NCBI RefSeq assembly: GCF_000241485.1
Contig: NZ_JH584243.1
Coordinates: forward strand, 213,740 to 264,626
Length of the DNA: 50,887 nt
From: Sphingomonas sp. PAMC 26605
GTDB taxonomy: Bacteria; Pseudomonadota; Alphaproteobacteria; Sphingomonadales; Sphingomonadaceae
Reading direction: 5' to 3'
A model generated the notes under the pieces. It searched no databases. It saw only the letters and a program-made list of their open reading frames with translations, and was not told the origin of the DNA. The translations under genes were made by a program, and so were the position numbers. This document shows, piece after piece, positions 17,801-25,873 of this stretch; the first letter of the stretch is position 1, and every line of letters begins with the position of its first letter.

Positions 17801-19446
17801 CCGATTCCGTCCTATCTCGTCCCTGGGAGGATCTGTATCCCGCGCATCTGCGGGATTACCAGCTGGATGTCACGACGAGTGTCGATCATCCTGCTGATCT
17901 GCTCACTCGTGCGGCGGAGCGCTTCGGTGCAATTCCCGCCTTCACGGTCGCACATCCCGATGGCACGACCGAAAGCCTTACTTTCGTCGAAGCCGTCCGA
18001 CTGTCCGATGCCTTTGCTGGTTTCCTTGAGATAGAATTGAAACTGTCGGCCGGCGACGTGCTTGCAGTCAAACTTCCCAATGGCCTCGCATTTCCAATCC
18101 TCATTTTCGGCGCTTGGAAGGCTGGATTGATCGTCACCCCGGTCAACCCTTTCTACACCGCTGTCGAGACGATGCGCCAGCTGCGCGACAGCGGCGCCAA
18201 GGTGATTTTGACAGAAGTCGCTATGGCAGATCAACTGGGGGTCGATCTATTAGGAATGGCAGTCGTCACAGTTGACGCAGCTACATCGGTGGATCGAAAT
18301 CCGGCGCCTTCAGGGCTTGGGGACGCGGCCAAATCCTCGGACGGTGCGCAAACTCGATGGACATTGAGCGCGGCTCTGGCGTCGACGGATATTCCGTCTG
18401 GAAGGCGATGCGCCGTTGCGCTCTACCAATACACTGGAGGCACGACCGGGCGCAGCAAGGGCGCAGTGATTACAGCCGCCAACTTGCTAGCGACCGCAGC
18501 AATCGTGCGCGACTTTTTTGAAGGATTTGGCTCGCCCATTGAGCGAGGCACCGCCTTGACCGCGCTCCCGCTCTACCACATTTTTGCCTTCTTGTTCGGC
18601 ATGCTGGTCTATGTCGAGGCCGGCACGCAAAACGTGATCGTACCGATTGCGCGTCCGCTGTCGAACCTTCGATCGGCTTTTGAACAATTCGAAATTGACT
18701 GGATGGCAGGCGTGGACACGCTCTACGCCGGCCTGCTGGTAGAACCTTGGTTTCGGGAAAGGCCTCCCCGCTTGCGCTTCGCGATCGCTGGTGGCGCTGC
18801 GCTTCGCCCTTCCGTCGCGGCTGAATGGGAACAGCTCGTCGGGCCGGTACTCGAAGGCTATGGCCTTACCGAGACGACCGGCATCGTCAGTTGCAATCCC
18901 CCTACGGCCGCGCACCGCAGCGGATCGGTTGGCCTACCCGTTCCCGGAACGGACATCCGAATCGTCGACAAGCAGGGGCGCGATGTGCCGATCGGCGAGT
19001 CCGGGGAATTGCTCGTCCGCGGGCCGCAGGTTGCGGCAGCCTATCATGGTGGCGAGGCAAGCGTATCAGAGAGCTTCGACGGCGGATGGTTGCGCACTGG
19101 CGACGTCGCCGCGTTCGAGGCATCCGGTATGCTCGTGATCCGCGATCGGACCAAGGACATGGTGCTTGTGTCGGGATTCAACGTCTATCCGAACGAAGTC
19201 GAGGCTGTGTTGACGAGCCACCCCGGCGTAGCAGAGGCAGCGGTGATCGGTGTGCCAGACGAGCGTACGGGCGAATCGGTAAAGGCTTTTGTCGTCCTGC
19301 GTAGCCCGCCTCCTTCTATCACAGAGCTCGATCAGCATTGTCGGGCCTCGCTTGCCGCCTATAAAGTGCCCCGAGAATTTGTAGCGCGCACTGAACTTCC
19401 GAAATCTGCGGTCGGCAAGATCCTGCGCGGGGCGCTACGCAGGTGA
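17797..19446 (+). CDS. Acyl-CoA synthetase (AMP-forming ligase)
   Basis: 549 residues, ATGA overlap with the transporter. The ANL-superfamily motifs are complete: the P-loop YTGGTTGRSKG (about 211-221), ALPLYHIFAF, GYGLTETTG, the hinge region GGWLRTGDVA and the acyl-lysine motif PKSAVGKILRG at the C-terminus. It is closest in organisation to long-chain or aryl acyl-CoA ligases. It would activate the carboxylic acid made by the aldehyde dehydrogenase to a CoA ester. No acyl-CoA dehydrogenase or thiolase follows in the window, so beta-oxidation enzymes must be elsewhere. Confidence 0.93.
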   Translation: MTDSVLSRPWEDLYPAHLRDYQLDVTTSVDHPADLLTRAAERFGAIPAFTVAHPDGTTESLTFVEAVRLSDAFAGFLEIELKLSAGDVLAVKLPNGLAFPILIFGAWKAGLIVTPVNPFYTAVETMRQLRDSGAKVILTEVAMADQLGVDLLGMAVVTVDAATSVDRNPAPSGLGDAAKSSDGAQTRWTLSAALASTDIPSGRRCAVALYQYTGGTTGRSKGAVITAANLLATAAIVRDFFEGFGSPIERGTALTALPLYHIFAFLFGMLVYVEAGTQNVIVPIARPLSNLRSAFEQFEIDWMAGVDTLYAGLLVEPWFRERPPRLRFAIAGGAALRPSVAAEWEQLVGPVLEGYGLTETTGIVSCNPPTAAHRSGSVGLPVPGTDIRIVDKQGRDVPIGESGELLVRGPQVAAAYHGGEASVSESFDGGWLRTGDVAAFEASGMLVIRDRTKDMVLVSGFNVYPNEVEAVLTSHPGVAEAAVIGVPDERTGESVKAFVVLRSPPPSITELDQHCRASLAAYKVPREFVARTELPKSAVGKILRGALRR

Positions 19447-19564
19447 TATAGAGAATCGGCAACCTTCTTCGATTCGACGGGCTATGCGCGGTGAATAACC
19501 GTACCATCGTTGACGCCGAATCCGACGTCTACGCGGATCAGACCGCGATGCACCTGAAACGTTG

Positions 19565-19769
19565 ATGCGCGGCGCCGTCGATCTGGATGAGGCGTTACTG
19601 TCGCGCTGGCTGGCCGCCAACGCCAAAGGGTTCGCGGGGCCGATCGCTATTGCAAAATTTCCAGGTGGACAATCCAACCCGACCTACCGGATCGACGCGG
19701 GAAGTGGTGCCTACGTGTTGCGCCGCAAACCGTTCGGACCGCTTCTGCCATCCGCACACGCCGTAGATC
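19565..19769 (+). pseudogene. Phosphotransferase family gene, 5' part (cut by IS66)
   Basis: The first 68 codons of an aminoglycoside-phosphotransferase-like (APH) protein, starting MRGAVDLDEALLSRWL with the nucleotide-loop region FPGGQSNPTYRI and YVLRRKPFGPLLPSAHAVD. The IS66 element begins at 19770, directly after the 8-bp target CGTAGATC. Joined to the part from 22631, the frame is continuous (AVD then REYRLIS) and gives 342 residues, a normal length for this family. Such phosphotransferases are frequent beside acyl-CoA metabolism genes, and some are fused to acyl-CoA dehydrogenases; their substrate is uncertain. In the present form translation runs into the element and stops at 19826-19828. 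Confidence 0.9.
19762..19769. repeat. IS66 target-site duplication, left copy (CGTAGATC)
   Basis: Eight bases directly left of the IS66 inverted repeat, repeated exactly at 22623-22630. Eight-base duplications are the rule for IS66 elements. Confidence 0.95.
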
Positions 19770-19824
19770 GTACGCATCCGATAGCGGCCGCGGGTTGGCG
19801 GCTGGGAGTGGTAGGCTTGGCGCT

Positions 19825-20070
19825 TTAGTCTGTGTCGAGGAAGGCCTCGAAGCCTTCTTCGGCGAGCGCGCTTCGGAAGGCTGCATCAGCGTCACGATCG
19901 GTGTCGAACTGGTCATCCCAGACGATCGACGTGTTGTGATCGTTGACCACCTCAAGGGACCATCCTCGCTCGGAAGCCAGACGGACGATGTTGATCTCCA
20001 GTCGTCTGCCACCTTGCTCGATTGACCGGTTGAGCGACGATTGGATCAGTTCAGGGTGTGGATCAGTCAT
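19825..20070 (-). CDS. Small IS66 passenger protein coupled to tnpC
   Basis: 81 residues beginning MTDPHPELIQSSLNRS and ending EEGFEAFLDTD. Its ATG overlaps the tnpC stop as TAATG, implying translational coupling. The body (RLEINIVRLASERGWSLEVV, WDDQFDTDRDADAAFRSALA) suggests a mixed alpha-beta fold with an acidic tail and no known catalytic motif. It lies inside the inverted repeats, so it belongs to the element. Accessory genes occur in some IS66 relatives, but I cannot name this one. A regulatory role in transposition is one guess. Confidence 0.75.
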   Translation of the reverse strand: MTDPHPELIQSSLNRSIEQGGRRLEINIVRLASERGWSLEVVNDHNTSIVWDDQFDTDRDADAAFRSALAEEGFEAFLDTD

Positions 20071-21734
20071 TAGGCTGCCTCTTTGATGAGCGGCGCGTTG
20101 CGCAGGCGTATCCATTCCCACGGAAGCAGTTCGTGAAGCCGGGACTGCGGCAGATCGGCGATGCGGGCCAGCACATCGGTGAGCCAAGCGAGCGGATCGA
20201 CGCCATTGAGCCTGGCGGTGCCGATCAGGCTGTACATCATCGCTGCCCGCTCACCGCCTCGGTCCGAGCCGACGAACAACCAGGCTTTCCTGCCGCGGGC
20301 GACGCTGCGCAGTTCTCGTTCGGCGGCGTTGTTCGTCAGGCAGATCTGACCGTCGGCGAGGAACGTGGTAAGCCCGTCCCAGTCGTTGAGCATATAATCG
20401 ATCGCCTTGGCGACGGCATCGTGACGCGACAGGCTCCCGCGCTTCTCCCGCATCCAGGCTTCCAGCGCGTGGACCAAAGGGGCGACGCGCTCCTGGCGCA
20501 CGCTCAAGCGCTCGGCGACCGTCCGGCCGTTGCTCTCGCGTTCGATCGCGAAGATCTGATCGATCCATTCCAGCGCCTCTTTCGCCAACGGCGAGACGAG
20601 CGGCGCGCCACCCTTCTGGCGCTTAAGCTGACGCGCCACGTCGGCCAGTTCGAAGAACTGCCGGCGGGCGTGCGCCCAGCAGTTGGCGCGCGTCATCGGC
20701 TTGTCTGCCCAGCCACCTCGGAACATGTCGTTGAAGCCGGCATAGCGATCGACCTGCAGGATGCCGGTATAGCCAGCGAGATGGCCGCGAGGGTGCTCGC
20801 CTTTGCGAGTGCGCGAGTAATAGCACAGCACCGCCGGCGGTGCCGGACCACCGAACGGGCGATCGTCACGCACGTAATCCCAGATCCGTGCGATGTCGGT
20901 CTTGTACTTCGCCAGGCGCGGGACCGTGGTGTCGTCCGCGTGAAGGCGCTCCGCTGCCAGGACGTGTGCTTCGATCAACGCGAACAAGGGTGTGGCAGCC
21001 GCACTCACCGCGCCGATCTGATCGGCCAGTGTCGATAAGCTAAGAGTAATGCCTTCACTCTCGAGCCGATCGCGCTGACTGTTGAGTGGCTGGTGCAGGC
21101 CGTATTTCTGGAAGACGAGGCTTGCCAGGAAGCGCGGCCCGAACATGCCCCGCGGCGTGACGTGGAACGGCGCCGGAGGTTGGCTGATCTTTTCGCAACT
21201 CCGGCAGGAGACCTTTTCCCGTACCGTCTGGATCACCTTGTGACGGGCGGGCACTTTCTCAAGCGTTTCAGTGATATCCGCCGGCAGATGGCAGAGGTCG
21301 GTCGAGCCGCAACAGGGGCACAGCTCGGGCGCCGGGATGACGACCTGTTCGCGCGGCAAGCCTGGATCGAAGTCGCGGCGGGTGGTCCGTGTGCGGGTGA
21401 ACGCGGTCACTGTCGTCGCTTTGGCAGCGGTGATTACACCCTGCATCTCGGCTTCGGCAGCGTCTGCCTCAAGCTCCTCGAACGTCAGTTCCAGCTGGTC
21501 GATCAGCCAACGGCTGCGCTCCGAGCTGGCGCCGTATTTGTCGCGGCGCATCTTCTCATTCATCAGCTCGAGATGGGCGTTGCGGGCGAGCAGATCGGCG
21601 TTGATCGCCCGGACACGCGCGGCTTCGGCTTCGGCATTGAGCGCATTTGCCTGCGCCTTTTCCGCAAGGTCGCGAGCGACTGCAAGCTCGGCGCGAAGCT
21701 GCAAAAGCTCGTTGAAGGCAGCGCTCGAAGGCAT
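20070..21734 (-). CDS. tnpC: IS66 transposase TnpC
   Basis: 554 residues, full length. An N-terminal coiled segment (LRAELAVARDLAEKAQANAL) precedes KYGASSERS, the IS66 leucine-zipper and zinc-finger part with ELCPCCGSTDLCHLP, and a second Cys pair in SCRSCEKISQPP. The DDE nuclease core includes LHADDTTVP (first Asp), LQVDRYAGFNDMFRG and NNAAERELRSVARGRKAWLF with the final Glu. The gene reads cleanly and is preceded by an 88-base gap from tnpB. It catalyses cut-and-paste or copy movement of the element; the exact mechanism of IS66 remains incompletely known. Confidence 0.96.
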   Translation of the reverse strand: MPSSAAFNELLQLRAELAVARDLAEKAQANALNAEAEAARVRAINADLLARNAHLELMNEKMRRDKYGASSERSRWLIDQLELTFEELEADAAEAEMQGVITAAKATTVTAFTRTRTTRRDFDPGLPREQVVIPAPELCPCCGSTDLCHLPADITETLEKVPARHKVIQTVREKVSCRSCEKISQPPAPFHVTPRGMFGPRFLASLVFQKYGLHQPLNSQRDRLESEGITLSLSTLADQIGAVSAAATPLFALIEAHVLAAERLHADDTTVPRLAKYKTDIARIWDYVRDDRPFGGPAPPAVLCYYSRTRKGEHPRGHLAGYTGILQVDRYAGFNDMFRGGWADKPMTRANCWAHARRQFFELADVARQLKRQKGGAPLVSPLAKEALEWIDQIFAIERESNGRTVAERLSVRQERVAPLVHALEAWMREKRGSLSRHDAVAKAIDYMLNDWDGLTTFLADGQICLTNNAAERELRSVARGRKAWLFVGSDRGGERAAMMYSLIGTARLNGVDPLAWLTDVLARIADLPQSRLHELLPWEWIRLRNAPLIKEAA

Positions 21735-21822
21735 GCCCGATTATACCAGAGCACAGCCAGGCACTCTACGATTTTTGACCGTTTCCTCGGCGCTTTCTCA
21801 TCCTGATTGTCGCGGGCACTCA

Positions 21823-22170
21823 TCAGCCAACCTGGGTCGGACGCCACGTTTCCTGCGGATTGCGCCAGTCGATCCCTTCGAGCAGACATGCCATTGCCGA
21901 CGCCGAGATCGCGACCGTGCCGTCCTTGGCAGCCGGCCACACGAAGCGGCCACGCTCCAGCCGCTTGGCGTAAAGCGACATGCCGAGGCCGTCGTGCCAC
22001 AGGATCTTGCACAGCGACCCGCTTTTGCCACGGAACACATACAGGTCGCCGCCATGGACGTCCTTGTTCAGTGCCTGCTGAACCTGCATTGCGAGCGAGC
22101 GCATGCCGCGTCGCATATCCGTGTGTCCCAGCGCCAGCCAGACCTTGGAACCGCTCGGAACAGGAATCAT
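21823..22170 (-). CDS. tnpB: IS66 accessory protein TnpB (Orf2)
   Basis: 115 residues of the IS66 Orf2-like family. It starts MIPVPSGSKVWLALGHTDMR and contains the signature DVHGGDLYVFRGKSGSLCKI and WHDGLGMSLYAKRLERGRF. The start overlaps the tnpA stop by four bases, so the two are coupled. TnpB is required together with TnpA for transposition in studied IS66 members, though its biochemical task is not established. Confidence 0.96.
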   Translation of the reverse strand: MIPVPSGSKVWLALGHTDMRRGMRSLAMQVQQALNKDVHGGDLYVFRGKSGSLCKILWHDGLGMSLYAKRLERGRFVWPAAKDGTVAISASAMACLLEGIDWRNPQETWRPTQVG

Positions 22171-22535
22171 CGGATCACAGACTTCAGCACCGCAGCCACC
22201 TGAGCGGGGGACGCCGATGCAAAGACGCTCACGCGCGCGCCCCGCGCCAGATCAACCACAATGGTCGGCTGCGCGGCCGGCAACGCGATAGGGCTATCAT
22301 CAACGACCATCGCCTCGGCGAACCCCGCGACCGCTGGCGGCGCATCTGATCCCACCGCCTGTCGGCGAAGCTTGCGGCGCCAGGTGTAGATCAACCCCGT
22401 CGAGACATCGTGCCGCCGCGCGACCTGCGCTACGAACGCGCCCGGGGCAAAGGCTTCCGCCAGTATCTGCAGCCGCTCTTCGTCGCTCCACCGCCGCCGC
22501 CGCTCCGGCCCGCCAAAAACCGTCATCTGACCCAC
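22167..22535 (-). CDS. tnpA: IS66 accessory protein TnpA (helix-turn-helix)
   Basis: 122 residues. A transposase_8/IS3-type helix-turn-helix (RRRRWSDEERLQILAEAF, AQVARRHDVSTGLIYTWRRK) fills residues 12-57. It is followed by a linker and a second small domain with TIVVDLARGARVSVFASA. It is the first gene of the IS66 operon, 87 bases from the right end. It probably binds the element ends. Confidence 0.95.
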   Translation of the reverse strand: MGQMTVFGGPERRRRWSDEERLQILAEAFAPGAFVAQVARRHDVSTGLIYTWRRKLRRQAVGSDAPPAVAGFAEAMVVDDSPIALPAAQPTIVVDLARGARVSVFASASPAQVAAVLKSVIR

Positions 22536-22622
22536 ACCAACCGCTCCTAAGCGTACTCTAAAGAGTGCGCTTAAGACCGGTCCTTCACCTCCCCGGCAAG
22601 GCGGCCGCTATCGGAGGCGTAC

Positions 22623-22630
22623 CGTAGATC
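22623..22630. repeat. IS66 target-site duplication, right copy (CGTAGATC)
   Basis: Exact repeat of 19762-19769, directly after the right inverted repeat. It restores the host reading frame when one copy and the element are removed. Confidence 0.95.
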
Positions 22631-23454
22631 GCGAATATCGGCTTATCTCGGCGCTGCATCCCACCGGCTTTCCTGTGCCCCGTCCGTTCGCACTATGCGA
22701 GGACCAAGCAGTGATCGGATCGATCTTCTACGTGATGGAGATGGTGGAAGGTCGCACCTTTTGGAATGCTGCGCTGCCGGAGGCCGCACCGACCGAGCGG
22801 CGACCCATCTATGAGGCGATGATCAATACTTTGGCAAAGCTGCACGCGATAGATCCAGCCGCTATCGGTCTCGGTGATTTCGGCCGCCCTGGCAATTATT
22901 TCGCGCGGCAGATCGATCGCTGGACGAAGCAATATCGCGCGGCGCAAACCGCCAATATCCCGGCTGTCGAGAGGCTGATTGAGTGGTTACCCCGCACTGT
23001 ACCTGAGCAGGAGCGGACATCGATTATCCACGGTGATTACCGGATCGACAATCTGATTTTTGCGCCTGACCAGGCGCAGGTCGCTGCGGTCCTCGACTGG
23101 GAGCTCGCGACGATCGGCGATCCGCTGGCAGATTTCGCTTATCTCGCGTTAAGTTGGACAATGCCGTCGGATGGCGGACCGGGACTTTCTGGTCTCGATC
23201 TGGCGGGTCTCAATCTGCCGACGATGGAGGACGCCATTGACCTCTACTGCGCCGCCACTGGCCGCGCAGGGGTGCCCGATCTGCACTGGTATTTTGCGTA
23301 CAACCTGTTCCGATTGGTGGGCATTATTCAGGGCATTAAAAAACGCCTGATTGAAGGCAATGCCTCAAGTGCTGAGGCAGAAACAATGGCGGCTCGTTTA
23401 GTCCCGGTCGCAGAGAGTGCGTGGGGCCATGCCCGTCTTGCCGGCGCGCTATAG
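22631..23454 (+). pseudogene. Phosphotransferase family gene, 3' part
   Basis: The C-terminal 274 codons of the APH-like phosphotransferase. It contains the catalytic loop HGDYRIDNLIF (His-Gly-Asp, with the metal-binding Asn) and the metal-binding DWELATIGDPLADFAYL. The end reads MAARLVPVAESAWGHARLAG and stops with TAG at 23452-23454. A GTG at 22675 could start a 259-residue product that keeps the catalytic loop but lacks the N-terminal nucleotide-binding lobe, so it should be inactive as a kinase. No other decay is visible, consistent with a recent IS66 insertion. Confidence 0.9.
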
Positions 23455-23598
23455 CGAGCAACCCATTTGAGGCCGAAACCATCTGGACAAACTTCTTGCG
23501 AGGCCTCTCAAGGCGCTATGGCGTGGCTCGCCTCAGCGCGGTTGCCAAATCACGCAAAGATCCTTCCTTTTTTCGATTGCGAGACCTAATTGCGCTCA

Positions 23599-23820
23599 AT
23601 GAACTTATCCGGATCAATTCTCGAAAACGTTGAGAACGCGGTCACGAGCGCTCGGCGCCTGCGTGGCCATCCGGTATACAGGGACACTCTGAGCTACTGG
23701 ACGGAGCTCCTTCAAGAAGCGCGGCGCGCACATAAGGATCTAGAAGGTCCACCACTTCATGCGCTCGAAGCCGCAATCCTGAACCTGGAAGGGGAACTCG
23801 CCGACCGCCCCGCGTCATAA
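23599..23820 (+). CDS. Small hypothetical protein, 73 residues
   Basis: Begins MNLSGSILENVENAVTSARR at the ATG at 23599 and continues YRDTLSYWTELLQEARRAHK to a stop at 23818-23820. The composition is that of a soluble, mostly helical protein without known motifs. It lies 144 bases after the phosphotransferase and reads in a different style from the operon, so it probably belongs to the following group of small genes. No function can be assigned. Confidence 0.55.
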   Translation: MNLSGSILENVENAVTSARRLRGHPVYRDTLSYWTELLQEARRAHKDLEGPPLHALEAAILNLEGELADRPAS

Positions 23821-23835
23821 GGTAGGTTCGTTGCG

Positions 23836-23988
23836 ATGGATAAGAAGAACGATCGACAGTCTACATTGCTTCGATCGCTCGCCGGCGATGATATTTCTAC
23901 GCACGACGCTGCCAGAGGCAACGATTGGGATAGGGATGGGGCATATGAGCGGCTGGCATCCGAACAAAAACAAGGCTTCGGGATGTGA
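23836..23988 (+). CDS. Possible 50-residue hydrophilic protein
   Basis: A short frame MDKKNDRQSTLLRSLAGDDI to a stop at 23986-23988, with AAGGTAGG upstream of the ATG at a spacing of about 9-13 bases. It is highly charged and has no recognised motif. It overlaps the start of the next candidate in another frame. It may be a real small gene or a shadow. Confidence 0.35.
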   Translation: MDKKNDRQSTLLRSLAGDDISTHDAARGNDWDRDGAYERLASEQKQGFGM

Positions 23989-24205
23989 CACGCCGCCAAA
24001 GAACAGCGCTCAAGGGTTCCGACAGTTAGCCGAAGCGGAATGGTCAGCCGCCCTTAACGAGCCGTTGCCGCAGCGCCGACAGCAGCGCGAGCGGTCGGCG
24101 ATGCGTTGGGACGAGATGGCGAAGGCGGCTGAGGGACACGCGATGAAGGCAGCCGTCAACGCGCGCGACAAGCTACCTCGTTCTGACGAGGGCTGCAGCG
24201 GATGA
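23945..24205 (+). CDS. Possible 86-residue hypothetical protein
   Basis: Starts MSGWHPNKNKASGCDTPP behind GGGATGGGG and runs through EAEWSAALNEPLPQRRQQ to GCSG at a stop at 24203-24205. It is basic, with a helical central part (MRWDEMAKAAEGHAMKAAV). No family was recognised. The overlap of 44 bases with the 50-residue candidate means probably only one of the two is translated. Confidence 0.4.
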   Translation: MSGWHPNKNKASGCDTPPKNSAQGFRQLAEAEWSAALNEPLPQRRQQRERSAMRWDEMAKAAEGHAMKAAVNARDKLPRSDEGCSG

Positions 24206-24314
24206 TGCAGGTGTTCGAACTGTATCGGAAATATCGACTGCGTGAATCTGAAACCCAGAACTGATTCAAATTTCCGGTTGGACGAGAATCGCACTCACCC
24301 GCCATGTTCCCGGC

Positions 24315-24641
24315 ATGTTCGATTATCCCGCTCAGCTGATGGACTACCGGTGCGAGCTCGAAGCGGTCGACGAGCGCCGCAACGTCGCGCGGGCCTACCA
24401 GATCGACACAACTCGGGATTTGTTTGGCCATGTCATCGTTGCCCTGCGTTGGGGACGCATTGGTAGACCCCTCGCAGGTTTGACTGTTTCGTTCGAAAGT
24501 GAGGCGGCGGCATCACGGTTTATAGACCGCACACTGGCGAAGCGGGCGAGTGCGCCGCAACGGATCGGCGTTGGTTATTGTCGCGTTGATCGAAATGCCA
24601 CCTCGCCGAGCCAGCCGCTCGCCGCCAACGATTTCAGGTAG
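24315..24641 (+). CDS. Stand-alone WGR-domain protein
   Basis: 108 residues. Residues about 15-85 form a WGR domain: RNVARAYQIDTTRDLFGHVI, VALRWGRIGRPLAGLTVSF with the name-giving Trp-Gly-Arg, then ASRFIDRTLAKR. WGR domains occur in PARP-type proteins and in bacterial predicted DNA- or nucleic-acid-associated proteins, where a single-domain form like this has no defined role. The last eight bases overlap the convergent gene at 24634. It may be linked with the neighbouring unknown and recombinase genes as an accessory set. Confidence 0.8.
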   Translation: MFDYPAQLMDYRCELEAVDERRNVARAYQIDTTRDLFGHVIVALRWGRIGRPLAGLTVSFESEAAASRFIDRTLAKRASAPQRIGVGYCRVDRNATSPSQPLAANDFR

Positions 24642-25764
24642 CGGCGCGAGCCAGCAGCCGGTCAACCTCGGCAATGCTCGCGTCCAAATCCGATACCGCG
24701 TCGGCAAGCGGGCCTCGGTCGATCGGCACCGGCGCAACATCCGCGGGTGCCGAAACGTCCGCCCAGGTGACCTGACCGCCAGCGGCAAGTGTGACGAGGC
24801 TAGCGTCGGCAAGCGCATGCGCTTGAATATCCCCGCCAGCCCGAGACACGCCAAGCGCGCGGCGCAGCTGTGTCCGCGTGCAAGCGCCGAGCGCGGCGAC
24901 CAGCAGCCACGCGTCGCGCGCCCGGGAATTGCGTGACAAATGCACAAGCGCGTCGGTGCCCCGCGACAATTGTCCGTCCAATCGGCAGAGCGTCATGTAT
25001 GTCCGGTTGTGCGCCGCACCCGCACGCTCGATCAAATGCGGCTCGATCTCGTCTGCTTCGAGATCGTTTCGAAACAGCGCGCGCGATACAAGGCCGGCCG
25101 ACGGCAGGGTGAGGGACGGCTGAACTTTGGCGGTCAGCAAGGCAAGATTGAGCGCCCAGCAGCCGCCCGGCTCGGCGGCGACGTAGTGGCTCAGCGTGCC
25201 GTTTGAGAGCGCGTGGCGAACCTCACTACCTTGGCCTTCCACAAAATCAGCATCGCTGCGTAGATCCTCGATCGCGACCGCGAGTGTGGCCAGGGATTGG
25301 GCAGGCAAATCCTCGACGTCCGGATCGTTGATCACCGCGGGTTCGCGCGCCGATCCGGCGTCGACGAGCGCGTCGCGCGCGCGCGCGAGCAGGTCGAGCT
25401 GCGTTGTGCCGAACCGATGTGTGGCGGCGACCATCGCTGCGATGGTGGCGGCAGCCTCAGCGATCGGTGGGGCGCCACGGTCGACGAGCCATAACAGCAT
25501 TGCATCGCGGCGCGGATCATCGGTGAGCAACAGCTGCGCCGCCGTGTTTTCGTGCGCGGGGCCGACGTCACCAGCGCCGGCGTCGCGACGGAAGATGTCC
25601 CAAGCCGCTGACACCGCAGCAAGCGTCGACGCTCTCCGCAGGTCGGCGTGGGCGAACCGCCACGCCGCCTGGGCTCGTCCGAGCGCATGGGCGTAGCCGA
25701 TGAGGTCGAGCGGGAGGTCCATCACCAGCGACCATATGCTAGCAATTGTTAGATTACTAGGCAC
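24634..25764 (-). CDS. Unknown protein divergent from a tyrosine recombinase
   Basis: A 376-residue frame from a GTG at 25764; an ATG at 25722 (MDLPLDLIGYAHALGRAQ) is the more natural-looking start. I recognise no family. It is rich in Ala and Leu, almost wholly helical in pattern, and ends with a winged-helix-like piece (ACTRTQLRRALGVSRAGGDI) followed by a short Asp-rich helical tail. No membrane segments or catalytic motif are visible. It is divergent from the recombinase at 25874 across a region with inverted repeats, so a regulator or accessory factor of that recombinase is a reasonable inference, not a demonstrated one. Confidence 0.7.
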   Translation of the reverse strand: MPSNLTIASIWSLVMDLPLDLIGYAHALGRAQAAWRFAHADLRRASTLAAVSAAWDIFRRDAGAGDVGPAHENTAAQLLLTDDPRRDAMLLWLVDRGAPPIAEAAATIAAMVAATHRFGTTQLDLLARARDALVDAGSAREPAVINDPDVEDLPAQSLATLAVAIEDLRSDADFVEGQGSEVRHALSNGTLSHYVAAEPGGCWALNLALLTAKVQPSLTLPSAGLVSRALFRNDLEADEIEPHLIERAGAAHNRTYMTLCRLDGQLSRGTDALVHLSRNSRARDAWLLVAALGACTRTQLRRALGVSRAGGDIQAHALADASLVTLAAGGQVTWADVSAPADVAPVPIDRGPLADAVSDLDASIAEVDRLLARAAT

Positions 25765-25768
25765 CCCC

Positions 25769-25853
25769 CTACCCGCTCATTATTCACTTTCCATAATCGA
25801 TGCTTATGGTAACAACAGAAGCAGATATTGAAGGCTGAGTTCTCAGCGGGTAG
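25769..25853. promoter_or_regulatory. Inverted repeats between unknown gene and recombinase
   Basis: CTACCCGCT at 25769-25777 is matched by its exact complement AGCGGGTAG at 25845-25853, enclosing an AT-rich spacer. The spacer contains a second inverted repeat, CCATAA-TCGATGC-TTATGG (25791-25809). The arrangement fits paired operator sites for the divergent genes or a recombination site of the neighbouring tyrosine recombinase. Confidence 0.5.
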
Positions 25854-25873
25854 CGCGAACGAAGGTTAGCAGG

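Larger units (their letters stand above)
19770..22622 (-). mobile_element. Complete IS66-family element, 2853 bp
   Basis: The ends are near-perfect inverted repeats: GTACGC, then A (left) or C (right), then TCCGATAGCGGCCGC. Perfect 8-bp direct repeats flank the element. On the minus strand, in order, are tnpA, tnpB and tnpC plus a small coupled gene. All four frames are intact, so the element may be active. It splits the last gene of the catabolic operon. Its good preservation contrasts with the decayed IS5 copy and frameshifted IS256-family copy to the left. Confidence 0.96.

Noticed and set aside
20058..21038. A long plus-strand frame (326 codons) across the IS66 transposase.
   Set aside because: It is an antisense shadow of the well-supported tnpC gene, a normal effect of high GC.
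23421..23633. A 70-codon plus-strand frame with a stretch faintly like an IS256 transposase (ETIWTNFLRGLSRR).
   Set aside because: Only about 15 residues resemble the family, it overlaps the end of the phosphotransferase gene and nothing else of an element is present.
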